From contig NZ_CP133217.1 in assembly GCF_030930995.1 (NCBI RefSeq), positions 3,152,001 through 3,216,000 of the forward strand: a DNA stretch of 64,000 nucleotides. Reading direction: 5' to 3'. Each line of letters starts with the position of its first letter. Position 1 is the stretch's first letter. Below, piece by piece: positions 57,046 through 64,000 of the stretch. Under the pieces are notes generated by a model. It was given only the letters and a program-made list of their open reading frames with translations. It ran no database searches and was not told the DNA's origin. Both the position numbers and the translations under genes were made by a program. This DNA comes from Thiothrix subterranea (lineage in GTDB: Bacteria > Pseudomonadota > Gammaproteobacteria > Thiotrichales > Thiotrichaceae).

Positions 57046-57480
57046 TTACTTCGGCATGGCCGCTTGTACTGCCCGCACAGTGGGGTAGAGATGTTCCACT
57101 TCGTCTTCGATCCGGTTGAATACCAGTTGGAACATTTCACGGGTATCTTTCACGAACTGATCATGGTCATTGATGCGCAATTCCTTATTCTTGCTCCAGC
57201 GTTTGAGGTACTGCCCAAATACCCGCTTGATTTCACCCGAACCGGAAAGGAATTTATTCGCTGTATTGCGGATGTTCTGATCACTATGCAATAACATGGA
57301 CTGGTACAGTTCACGCTCTTCCAGATCCAGATGCTCTTTCACCTGGTCAACGTAAGAGAAAAATAGGTCACAGGTAACTTTCAAGTCGCAAACGGAACGC
57401 TCGTCAATCAAATGACAAAGTACGTTAGAAAGCTCGGTGATTGTGTCATTCTGCTGATTAAGTTCGGTAAATGAAACCAT
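57046..57480 (-). CDS. Hemerythrin-like HHE-domain protein
   Basis: A 144-aa four-helix protein with candidate iron ligands in H-L-D-L-E-E-R-E-L (helix 2), NDHDQFVKD (helix 3) and EDEVEHLYP (helix 4). Such proteins bind oxygen or nitric oxide or store iron. One of the usual histidines (H-x3-E of helix 2) is present; ligand assignment is by pattern only. Confidence 0.75.
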   Translation of the reverse strand: MVSFTELNQQNDTITELSNVLCHLIDERSVCDLKVTCDLFFSYVDQVKEHLDLEERELYQSMLLHSDQNIRNTANKFLSGSGEIKRVFGQYLKRWSKNKELRINDHDQFVKDTREMFQLVFNRIEDEVEHLYPTVRAVQAAMPK

Positions 57481-57664
57481 GGTATTGCCTTTCGTTATTT
57501 GCTAGGAGTGGGAGAGCGCCAATATGGTTTGGCTTTTGCCACCTGTTGGTGGATATGCGATACGAATTTAGCGCATAGCCGTAGATTTCACAACATGCGT
57601 TTCAGGAACTGCTCGGTAAGCCAACCGTTGCCACAGCCTGTCTACAACGCCCATATCCAACTTA
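57481..57664. other. Intergenic region with a remnant of the uvrA 3' end
   Basis: 184 bp without a gene. The stretch 57588-57620 matches the last codons of uvrA and following bases (60204-60235) at about 27 of 32 positions, in the same orientation. Confidence 0.6.
57588..57620 (-). repeat. Degenerate copy A of the uvrA 3' end
   Basis: Reads TCACAACATGCGTTTCAGG..., against TCACAACATCCGTTTCAGG... at the true uvrA end (60204). It would encode ...LKRML-stop. Possible old integration site. Confidence 0.6.
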
Positions 57665-58594
57665 TCACGCCACAGATTGGCGTAATGCACTGACTTCCTT
57701 TACTGTCAAACCTGTTTTCAAAGCAATCGTTGTATCGTCCAAAATATCCAACAAGCTACGGGCAAAATTTGTTTTGCTTTCTAGCAATGCTTTTTCCGCT
57801 GTTACTGCTCGTTCTTCCGCTGCTTGCCGTTTTTGTTCCGCTGCTTGCCGTTTTTCCTCAGCCTCTATCAGCTTTATTTCCACCGCTTTCCTTTCATCGT
57901 GTAATGCCCGCTGTATCCGCAGAAAATCGTAACGTTGTTCCTGCGCTTCCATTTCTTCTTCGGTCAGCCCGGCTTGGTTGGCAATACCGAAAGCATCCAC
58001 AATACAGGGGTCTGTTTTGAGTGAATCTGGCACATAATCAAGACTACCCGCATTCTTGACGAAATATACCCATTTGTCACTGATATTGACCAAATCCACC
58101 AGTTCCTTGGTGAACTTGGGTAGTTCGATGAACACCAACTCCAAATCACCGCTGTAGTGTGCCAGTGTCTGTTTTTCAAGTAGACGGTAATGGCTGAACA
58201 CTTCTGACTGGTCGGGGAACATCACAAAGTCAGTCAGAGTCAAGGCAATGACGGGGTTCAGTAGGTGGTACTTCTCGCCCTTGCCGAGTTGGGTGGAATA
58301 AGCTTTCGCAGCGTTATAGAGCACGCGCTTTTCAAAACCTTCCACGTTCAACACCTGCATTTCGATGATGACCGTGCTGCCGTTGGCGCAGACTGCCTTC
58401 ACATCGACGTAAGTATCTTTCATACCAAGGATTTTCGGGGCTTGGTATGGGTCGATAATGGTCAGATCGGCGATTTCATCACCATCGTGGTAGTCCAGCA
58501 AAGCATTGAGGAAACTAATCAGAATCGGCTTGCTCTGTTCGCTGCCGAACACTTTTTTGAAGGCGAAATCGGTTTTTACGTCGAGAAAGCGCAT
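57665..58594 (-). CDS. Rpn-family (PD-(D/E)XK) recombination-promoting nuclease/putative transposase
   Basis: A 309-aa protein of the Rpn/PDDEXK_2 family: start MRFLDVKTDFAFKKVFGSE, then DTYVDVKAVC and VIIEMQV, which carry the D...E-x-Q nuclease core. A C-terminal coiled coil of repeated EKRQAAEQKRQAAEE precedes LTVKEVSALRQ. Rpn proteins nick DNA and promote RecA-independent recombination; they are often found in variable regions. Confidence 0.9.
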   Translation of the reverse strand: MRFLDVKTDFAFKKVFGSEQSKPILISFLNALLDYHDGDEIADLTIIDPYQAPKILGMKDTYVDVKAVCANGSTVIIEMQVLNVEGFEKRVLYNAAKAYSTQLGKGEKYHLLNPVIALTLTDFVMFPDQSEVFSHYRLLEKQTLAHYSGDLELVFIELPKFTKELVDLVNISDKWVYFVKNAGSLDYVPDSLKTDPCIVDAFGIANQAGLTEEEMEAQEQRYDFLRIQRALHDERKAVEIKLIEAEEKRQAAEQKRQAAEERAVTAEKALLESKTNFARSLLDILDDTTIALKTGLTVKEVSALRQSVA

Positions 58595-58818
58595 GGCGAT
58601 AAGTCCGGTGAAGTAAGTACAGACACATTATAGCAGACTTGCCAATCTGCTATAGTCGGTTGGCAGACCAATGTCCATATCGAAATGTCGCAATTGAGGA
58701 ATGCCATTGATGTGTATGAGTTCGGGGAAATTGTAGGTGGTGCTTCCGTTGTAGAATCAGATGCTCGTACCATACCATTACCACACAACAACTAATAACT
58801 ACGATTTAAGAATACATA
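58595..58818. other. Intergenic region, nothing recognised
   Basis: 224 bp between the divergent Rpn-type and GIY-YIG-like genes; promoters expected, no clear motif. Confidence 0.35.
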
Positions 58819-59409
58819 ATGATTGACGAAAGAATTATCATCAGCGACTTGGCAGATGAACTCCAAGTTCGCAAACAGACACTTTTTAAAGTATTGAAAC
58901 GCATAGGAATTCAAACAGTCATGCGTCGCGAAATCAGTCGTAGAAACCAAAATGTTGCGACGATAACATCAAGCGAAGCTTCTGCAATTCGGGATGAACT
59001 GCGCCGTACCACTGGATCGAAGCAGCCAAACCAATCCGATGAAAACAGTACGACTTTTTGCGCTGATGACGTTGGGATGTTCTATTTGATCCAATTAGAA
59101 CCGGAATATGACTCTGGTCGGTTCAAGGTCGGGTTTACAACATCACCTGATGGTCGCCTTAGAAAGCACCGATGCTCCGCACCTTTTGCCCAATATTTGC
59201 AGGATTGGCCTTGTCGCCGTACTTGGGAAAAAGCTGCCATAGATTGCGTAACAAATGGCTGCGAGCAACTTCACACAGAAGTATTTCGCACCACGTCCAT
59301 CGCTGAAGTTGCAAGCAAAGCTAATGCTTTCTTTTCCATCATGCCAACAATGGATGCGTCACTTTCATTGATTGAAGACTCAGAAGAACCCTATATAGCA
59401 TCCGCTTGA
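58819..59409 (+). CDS. GIY-YIG-like (T5orf172-type) protein with N-terminal helix-turn-helix
   Basis: A 196-aa protein. N-terminal half (ISDLADELQVRKQTLFKVLKRIGI) looks like a DNA-binding helix-turn-helix; the C-terminal half (GMFYLIQLEPEYDSGRFKVGFTT...RLRKHRC..., then E-K-A-A-I-D) fits the GIY-YIG/T5orf172 nuclease-like fold with Tyr, Arg and Glu positions. The final codons and stop fall inside a degenerate uvrA-end repeat (59398-59482), so its 3' end may have been shaped by integration. Confidence 0.7.
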   Translation: MIDERIIISDLADELQVRKQTLFKVLKRIGIQTVMRREISRRNQNVATITSSEASAIRDELRRTTGSKQPNQSDENSTTFCADDVGMFYLIQLEPEYDSGRFKVGFTTSPDGRLRKHRCSAPFAQYLQDWPCRRTWEKAAIDCVTNGCEQLHTEVFRTTSIAEVASKANAFFSIMPTMDASLSLIEDSEEPYIASA

Positions 59410-59482
59410 GGAACTGCCCAGTAAACGACTCTTCAGTTTCAGCGACTTCCTTCTATGTTCCACATCCCCCACGACTGCCGCG
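59398..59482 (-). repeat. Degenerate copy B of the uvrA 3' end
   Basis: GAGGAACTGCCCAGTAAACGACT...TCAGTTTCAGCGAC matches 60217-60257 at roughly 80 percent. After a deletion, CACATCCCCCACGACTGCC matches the uvrA stretch near 60282-60301. Same orientation as uvrA. Sits between the GIY-YIG-like gene and the toxin-antitoxin pair. Confidence 0.7.
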
Positions 59483-59525
59483 CCTATGGTAGCTTACTCA
59501 CCGCGCCACCGTAGTCTGCCTGCTG

Positions 59526-59918
59526 CTAGGGCGGATAAGGCAGAAGCTGCAATCCATCAATAAAGCGGTAATCCTTCTGGTTCTTGCTAATCAATGGGAT
59601 AGCAGTCTCTATCGCAGTAGCAGCAATCAACCCGTCAGGAATCAGCAAACCGTGGCTCAAGCGGTATTGTTGAAGTAACTCCAACCCCCGCTGTGAAATA
59701 CTTGCCGACAAATGGATAACCTGAAAACGCCGCAAAAATTTGGCAAGTTCACGTAACTCAGTTTTGTTGCGGCAACCAACCACCAACTCCATTTGGGTCA
59801 CGATACTGACAGCAAGACCGGAAGTTGATTCGAGATTTTGCAATACGGTAACTGCCATCTCATCTTTGTGTGCCGCATCAATCAGAATATCCGTATCGAC
59901 TAACGTCCACTCAGCCAT
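59526..59918 (-). CDS. vapC: PIN-domain toxin, VapC family
   Basis: A 130-aa ribonuclease toxin: MAEWTLVDTDILIDAA with the first acidic residues, VTQMELVVGC with the conserved Glu, and LLIPDGLIAATAIE with the third acid, the PIN pattern. The start is placed at MAEWT because it follows the antitoxin stop directly (TAAGGATG), which allows coupled translation. VapC proteins typically cut tRNA or rRNA. Confidence 0.88.
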   Translation of the reverse strand: MAEWTLVDTDILIDAAHKDEMAVTVLQNLESTSGLAVSIVTQMELVVGCRNKTELRELAKFLRRFQVIHLSASISQRGLELLQQYRLSHGLLIPDGLIAATAIETAIPLISKNQKDYRFIDGLQLLPYPP

Positions 59919-59920
59919 CC

Positions 59921-60157
59921 TTAGCTCCATTCCTTGCTGCGTAACTCGCGTACCCACTGGCTACTATCCTGCATGTCCTTACGCTCACGCCACATGCCGA
60001 TGAATGCCTCTTGCGCCAAGGCTGCACGCGCAACTTTCTTTTTTACAGGCTTGGCTTTTTGATAACGAACTTTCAGAAAATCAATGAAATCGGCAACTTG
60101 TTGTTGCGCATCAGGGGGAAGGGAAGAAAAACCCTCCATCACCGTTTGTGTATTCAT
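59921..60157 (-). CDS. Antitoxin partner of the PIN toxin
   Basis: A 78-aa protein (MNTQTVMEGFSSLPPDAQQQVADFIDFL...) of the DUF2281-like antitoxin type, with a helical N-terminus and a basic middle (KAKPVKKKVARAA). Its stop is 2 bp before the vapC start. A start four codons earlier is possible. Confidence 0.8.
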   Translation of the reverse strand: MNTQTVMEGFSSLPPDAQQQVADFIDFLKVRYQKAKPVKKKVARAALAQEAFIGMWRERKDMQDSSQWVRELRSKEWS

Positions 60158-60203
60158 GGCTAACCTCATGACGACAATGATTTTTTACATGATCGGTACT
60201 GTA

Positions 60204-61418
60204 TCACAACATCCGTTTCAGGAACTCCCCCGTAAACGACCCCTCAGTTTCCGCCACCTGTTCCGGCGTACCGACAGCAATCACATGCCCCCCACGACTC
60301 CCACCTTCCGGCCCCAAATCCACCACCCAGTCCGCCGTCTTGATCACATCCAGATTATGCTCAATCACCACCACGGTATTGCCGCCATCGCGCAAGCGAT
60401 GCAGCACTTGCAGCAATTGGTCAACATCGTGGAAATGCAGCCCCGTGGTCGGCTCATCCAAAATATAAATCGTCTTGCCCGTGCCGCGTTTGGACAGCTC
60501 TTTCGCCAGCTTGACGCGCTGCGCCTCGCCGCCGGAGAGCGTGGTGGCATTTTGCCCCAGCGTGATGTAGGACAGCCCCACGTCCATCAGCGTTTGCAGT
60601 TTGGTGTGGATCGACGGCACGGCGGCGAAAAATTCGCAGGCATCTTCCACCGTCATCGCCAGCACTTCGCTGATATTCTTGCCCTTGTAGCGGATGTCGA
60701 GGGTTTCGCGGTTGTAACGCTTGCCGTCGCACACTTCGCAGGTCACGTACACGTCCGGTAAAAAGTGCATTTCGACCTTGATCAAGCCGTCGCCGGAACA
60801 GGCTTCGCAGCGTCCGCCTTTGACGTTGAACGAAAACCGTCCGGGCAAATAGCCGCGTGAACGCGCTTCTTGCGTCGCCGCAAACATATCCCGAATCGCG
60901 GTAAACACGCCTGTGTAGGTGGCGGGGTTGGAACGCGGAGTACGCCCAATCGGGCTTTGGTCGATGTCGATAATTTTGTCGATTTGCTCCACGCCCAGCA
61001 CTTCGCGCACCGGGGCAACTTCCACGCTGCTGTCGTGCAGATGCCGCGCCAGAAACGGGTACAGGGTGCGGTTGATCAGCGTCGATTTGCCCGACCCCGA
61101 CACGCCCGTGATGCAGGTCAGCAGCCCCAGCGGAATTTCCAGCGTCACGTCGTTGAGGTTATTGCCGGTCGCGCCGATCAGCTTGATGGTGCGTTCGGGG
61201 TTGAACGGGGTGCGTTGCGCGGGCATGGTGATTTTGCGCCGCCCCGACATGAATTGCCCCGTCACCGAATCTGGCGTGGCAAACACTTCCTCTGGTGTGC
61301 CTTGCGCAATAATATAGCCACCATGCACACCCGCACCGGGGCCAATATCCAGCACATGGTCGGCGGAACGGATCGCGTCTTCGTCATGCTCGACCACGAT
61401 CACGGTATTGCCAAGGTC
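60204..61418 (-). pseudogene. uvrA: UvrA excinuclease subunit, 3' part only
   Basis: The C-terminal 405 or so residues of UvrA (full length about 940): [14 protein letters not shown], second Walker [10 protein letters not shown], zinc site CEAC...CEVC, ABC signature [12 protein letters not shown], Walker [13 protein letters not shown], and end FLKRML. Homology starts abruptly at D-L-G-N-T-V (61418) and the N-terminal half is not in the window. GC content drops sharply at that point. Either an island cut the gene, or the assembly joins two places wrongly. A GTG at 61403 could start a truncated product. Confidence 0.9.
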
Positions 61419-61461
61419 AGGAGAAACAAATGACCATGAGTAATATTTGCTTTGTAGAAGG
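61419..61461. other. Junction between uvrA fragment and AT-rich region
   Basis: Begins right at the uvrA break. It holds AGGAG and an ATG at 61430 on the plus strand that opens an 11-codon frame ([11 protein letters not shown]-stop), which may be the cut start of a lost gene. Confidence 0.4.
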
Positions 61462-62310
61462 TTAGCCCTCTATACCTAACTTTACTCTTACTTTAGTACG
61501 TTCCATTAAGGGACGTTCAAATAACGTCGCTTGTTGTATAATTCTTGTCAATAAATCCGTATTGGTTGCTAATTGTGTACGTTTCTGATCAAACCAAATG
61601 TTATCTTCCAATCCCACACGTACTGCATCGGCAAATAGTAAGCCAAGACCATTACTAATGAGCTGGGTTCGTCCAAGCCCTGCTACACCGATAATACACT
61701 CATCAGGTAGGGCTGCAAAAATAGCTCCCAACTGAATTAAATCAACCTGTGCGCCAGCAATATTACCAAGTAATATATTAACATAAAAAGGAGGTGTAAT
61801 AAGTTTCTCTTTAGCCAAAACATGTATAAAGTTAGCCATTCCTAAATCAAAAACTTCTAGTTCTGGTTTTATTCCACACTCTTTCATCTTTGCAGCTAGT
61901 CTACGTATAGTTACAGGCGTGTTGATACTTGCTGAACCGATAAAATTCATCGATCCAGGTGTCAGACTCGCCATATCTGGCTTTCTATCTCCTTCCAAAT
62001 CAATAACTTGAGTTCGTTTAGCAAAATCAGCATCTGATCGTCCGCTGGTAGTAACACAAATAATCATATCTTTTCCGTGCGGTAACTTTCGAATACTTGA
62101 AATGATTTCTCCGTATTGTTCAGGGTCTGATGTATGCTTACTTTGTTCGTCCCTAGCATGAATGTGTACCATCTGTACGCCAAGTTTAATAGCTTGCTCT
62201 ACATCCGAAAGGATTTCATTTGTCGTTAAAGGTATATAAGGGGTCATTTCTTTGGTTGGAATGACTCCAGTACAAGCCAGATTAATAATTAATTCAGATT
62301 TTTCTTTCAT
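61462..62310 (-). CDS. DUF849 beta-keto acid cleavage enzyme (BKACE family)
   Basis: A 282-aa TIM-barrel enzyme: [23 protein letters not shown] at the start, then VHIHARDE (metal-binding histidines), ICVTTSGR, and ...[16 protein letters not shown] enzymes join a beta-keto acid with acetyl-CoA to yield acetoacetate and a CoA ester; the substrate varies. AT-rich, unlike uvrA next door, and co-oriented with the acyltransferase genes. Confidence 0.85.
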   Translation of the reverse strand: MKEKSELIINLACTGVIPTKEMTPYIPLTTNEILSDVEQAIKLGVQMVHIHARDEQSKHTSDPEQYGEIISSIRKLPHGKDMIICVTTSGRSDADFAKRTQVIDLEGDRKPDMASLTPGSMNFIGSASINTPVTIRRLAAKMKECGIKPELEVFDLGMANFIHVLAKEKLITPPFYVNILLGNIAGAQVDLIQLGAIFAALPDECIIGVAGLGRTQLISNGLGLLFADAVRVGLEDNIWFDQKRTQLATNTDLLTRIIQQATLFERPLMERTKVRVKLGIEG

Positions 62311-62347
62311 AACTTTAAACTTTCCAAAAAAGCTGCTTAAGTAGTGA

Positions 62348-62497
62348 TTAACCTACATCAAGATAATTCATCGGATCAGGATTGCGACCAATTAACACAA
62401 TGATGGCAATAAGCGTTAACGTATAAATACTTATTGCCATCAGTAATGCTAATGGCTTAGGCAGATATTTTTCAAGAAATGCGGTAAGAGGCGTCAT
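62348..62497 (-). CDS. Small membrane protein of 49 aa coupled to the MBOAT gene
   Basis: Short gene with one membrane helix (PLALLMAISIYTLTLIAIIVLIG), start MTPLTAFLEKYL. Its ATG overlaps the stop of the acyltransferase gene (ATGA), so translation is coupled. Not recognised; tiny helper proteins such as DltX accompany other MBOAT acylation systems, which is only an analogy. Confidence 0.7.
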   Translation of the reverse strand: MTPLTAFLEKYLPKPLALLMAISIYTLTLIAIIVLIGRNPDPMNYLDVG

Positions 62498-63576
62498 AAT
62501 GGTAAACCTAAAATTTTAGCGATCACTGGGTTGGCAAGGGATAACCACCCTAATACATAAAAAGGCGACAGTTTGGCTAATTTGGTTGCATTTTTATGTA
62601 TTTTTGGATTTTTATTGAGCATATTCTTCACTAACCTTGTTAAGATAATTCCAATAACTTGCCACAAAGCCCATAATACGTAATAAACTGATGACTCATG
62701 CCATAGACCAATGACCAACATAGCAGCAATTAATCCGATGACTGGGGAGCGAGTTAATGCAGTAATAGGCTGAAACACATAGTCTCTGACCCATTGAGAA
62801 AGCGTGATATGCCAGCGCAGCCAGAAATCAATGAGATCCTTTGCTAACCAAGGACGATTGAAATTTTCCTCAAGACGTAGCCCCATCATCAAAGACAAAC
62901 CAAGCGCAATGCTGCTATAACCAGAAAATACGAAATATAACTCAATCCAATCTATGATTGAATAAATCCAGACCACAAAGAAATTTTGGGTTTGAAAAAT
63001 ACCTGCCGATATATTTGCTTCAACTTGATTAATTAACCAACCACCTAGAATAACTACTTGAGCAATGCCAAATAGTAAACGCTCCGCACCAGTGAAAAAT
63101 TCACTTGCATCCCATCGACGCCTTGCAATTTGTCGCTCAAAAATTTGAAACCGATTAATAGGCCCTGCCATTAAAGTAGGTAAGAAGAATTGATAGCGTA
63201 AATTATTAATTACACCAAGGCGAATAATTTTCCCCATCCACCAATCAAATAAAATATGTAAGTTGCGAAGTGTAAAATAAGCCCCACCAACCCATAAAAA
63301 TTGGGGAAGTTCTCGAAAAAATAGCAATGATATGGTTAACAAACTAGCGCCACATAACATCAAATAACTTTTACCACCCCAACGATCTCCTACAAACATA
63401 ATTATGGCAACGAGTAGGCTACTACTAATCAACCAAACGGCCGAAAGGGGTGATACACTAATTATACAAAGTAGGCTCCATACGGCTAAGATTTCCCATA
63501 TATTTCGTTTAATTAACCAAGAAAACAAAACAGCAAAAAGACTGCAAAAAATCAGGAAAAGTGCTTCTGGATTCAT
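62494..63576 (-). CDS. MBOAT-family membrane O-acyltransferase (AlgI/DltB-like)
   Basis: A 360-aa membrane protein with about ten helices. It carries the MBOAT signature RWHITLSQWVRDYVF and the catalytic histidine in GLWHESS. Family members transfer acyl groups to surface polysaccharides or teichoic acid. The start MNPEALF is chosen because its ATG overlaps the stop of the upstream SGNH-like gene by 4 bp. With that partner it forms a DltB/DltD- or AlgI/AlgJ-style pair, probably for acetylating an exported polymer. Confidence 0.88.
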   Translation of the reverse strand: MNPEALFLIFCSLFAVLFSWLIKRNIWEILAVWSLLCIISVSPLSAVWLISSSLLVAIIMFVGDRWGGKSYLMLCGASLLTISLLFFRELPQFLWVGGAYFTLRNLHILFDWWMGKIIRLGVINNLRYQFFLPTLMAGPINRFQIFERQIARRRWDASEFFTGAERLLFGIAQVVILGGWLINQVEANISAGIFQTQNFFVVWIYSIIDWIELYFVFSGYSSIALGLSLMMGLRLEENFNRPWLAKDLIDFWLRWHITLSQWVRDYVFQPITALTRSPVIGLIAAMLVIGLWHESSVYYVLWALWQVIGIILTRLVKNMLNKNPKIHKNATKLAKLSPFYVLGWLSLANPVIAKILGLPL

Positions 63577-64000
63577 TTTTGTGTATTCCACCAAACTTTC
63601 AATTCTTGCAAAAATCTTTGCCGCCCTGTGCTATTCATATGAGCACTATCCCAGAAGTTTTCATTTTCCCAAAAACTATCAGGCTGAAATAATGGAAGGT
63701 TAAGTTGTTTAGCTAAATTTTGATGAAATGACCCCAGATTTTTTGTTGCCACATCTCCTATAAACTGAGCACTCCACATTGAACGTGGTGGAGCAATTAA
63801 AATTACTTTGACACCTTTTCTTTTTAAAGAATTAATCAACTTATATAATTCTTCGGAATGCTTAGGCAGTCGTAAATACAAAGGGTATTTTTTTGCCTCG
63901 TTTAAATTAACGTGGAATGTATTAGCCAATCTACTAGCATCATCCGCTGTCATGACCTCATGCGAAGAACCGCGCCCTAGTAGCTTATTGAGTTTCAAAG
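63573..64000 (-). CDS. SGNH/AlgX-DltD-like acyltransferase partner, 3' part (runs off window)
   Basis: At least 141 residues of the C-terminal part of a DltD/AlgJ-type protein: VKVILIAPPRS and ...FWDSAHMNSTGRQRF, in which D-S-A-H fits the catalytic Asp-His pair of SGNH hydrolases. The nucleophile block would lie upstream, beyond position 64000. Coupled to the MBOAT gene by a 4-bp overlap. Confidence 0.75.
   Translation of the reverse strand, partial: LKLNKLLGRGSSHEVMTADDASRLANTFHVNLNEAKKYPLYLRLPKHSEELYKLINSLKRKGVKVILIAPPRSMWSAQFIGDVATKNLGSFHQNLAKQLNLPLFQPDSFWENENFWDSAHMNSTGRQRFLQELKVWWNTQK

Noticed and set aside
60204-61403. Intact ABC transporter gene
   Set aside because: Zinc fingers, signature and ending are those of UvrA; it is a truncated uvrA.
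1-64000. CRISPR arrays, rRNA or tRNA genes
   Set aside because: I looked for regular short repeats with spacers and for tRNA arm patterns, and found none.

Overview
The window looks like chromosome from a sulfur-oxidising gammaproteobacterium, most likely a Thiotrichaceae (Thiothrix-like) species. This is inferred from the gene content: flavocytochrome c sulfide dehydrogenase, several periplasmic c-type cytochromes, a thiosulfate/polysulfide reductase-type molybdoenzyme, a gammaproteobacterial glutaminyl-tRNA synthetase and HflKC. No rRNA, tRNA or CRISPR array was recognised.

Layout. (1) 1-2551 is a gene-cassette array read on the minus strand (102-aa unknown protein, GNAT acetyltransferase, PD-(D/E)XK-like protein) with two recognisable attC sites. 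(2) 2552-15997 holds three tandem, nearly identical copies of a 4482-bp unit. Each copy encodes an integron-type integrase (IntI family), a filamentous-phage gene II-type replication initiator, two small unknown proteins and a hairpin-rich non-coding region, and each ends in its own attC. Copy boundaries fall exactly at the attC crossover point, so the unit behaves like a self-replicating, self-integrating gene cassette. This is the most striking feature of the window. (3) 16-33.9 kb is a respiratory/sulfur block: a structured 0.2-kb element, a diheme cytochrome c, a lone TnpB, fccB, a monoheme cytochrome, and a cytochrome bd-like two-subunit complex with a fused c-heme domain. Divergent from these are a Rieske protein, a NifX-like protein and a beta-barrel. 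A hydrolase, Bcp peroxiredoxin, a beta-propeller protein, a PhsABC-like molybdoenzyme operon, and a conserved hypothetical with a SLAC1/TehA-type channel follow. (4) 34-43.5 kb contains glnS, a small membrane-protein gene split by an IS3-family element, a 1788-aa protein with two alpha/beta-hydrolase domains and a CHAT protease domain, an RlpA-like lipoprotein and an orphan ParD-like antitoxin. (5) 43.5-54.3 kb is a type IC (EcoR124I/EcoprrI-like) restriction-modification locus: hsdM, a DUF1016 nuclease, hsdS, a PrrC-like ATPase and hsdR. An IS4-family element has split hsdS and an IS3-family element has clipped the prrC-like gene. (6) 54.5-61.4 kb carries HflKC-like genes, a NYN-domain protein, a hemerythrin, an Rpn-type nuclease, a GIY-YIG-like protein, a PIN/antitoxin pair and the 3' part of uvrA; short degenerate copies of the uvrA 3' end are scattered between these genes. 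(7) From 61.4 kb the sequence becomes AT-rich and carries a DUF849 enzyme and a coupled O-acyltransferase (MBOAT) operon that runs off the window.

Working together: the cassette array and the tandem units form one integron-like recombination system. In principle the Rep of the unit supplies single-stranded DNA, and the strand expected from rolling-circle replication is the one that IntI enzymes use in attC. In the sulfur block, sulfide electrons from FccB would pass through cytochromes c to a membrane complex. The restriction locus is damaged by two different insertion sequences. Everything here is read from sequence and memory of families; no database search was run.
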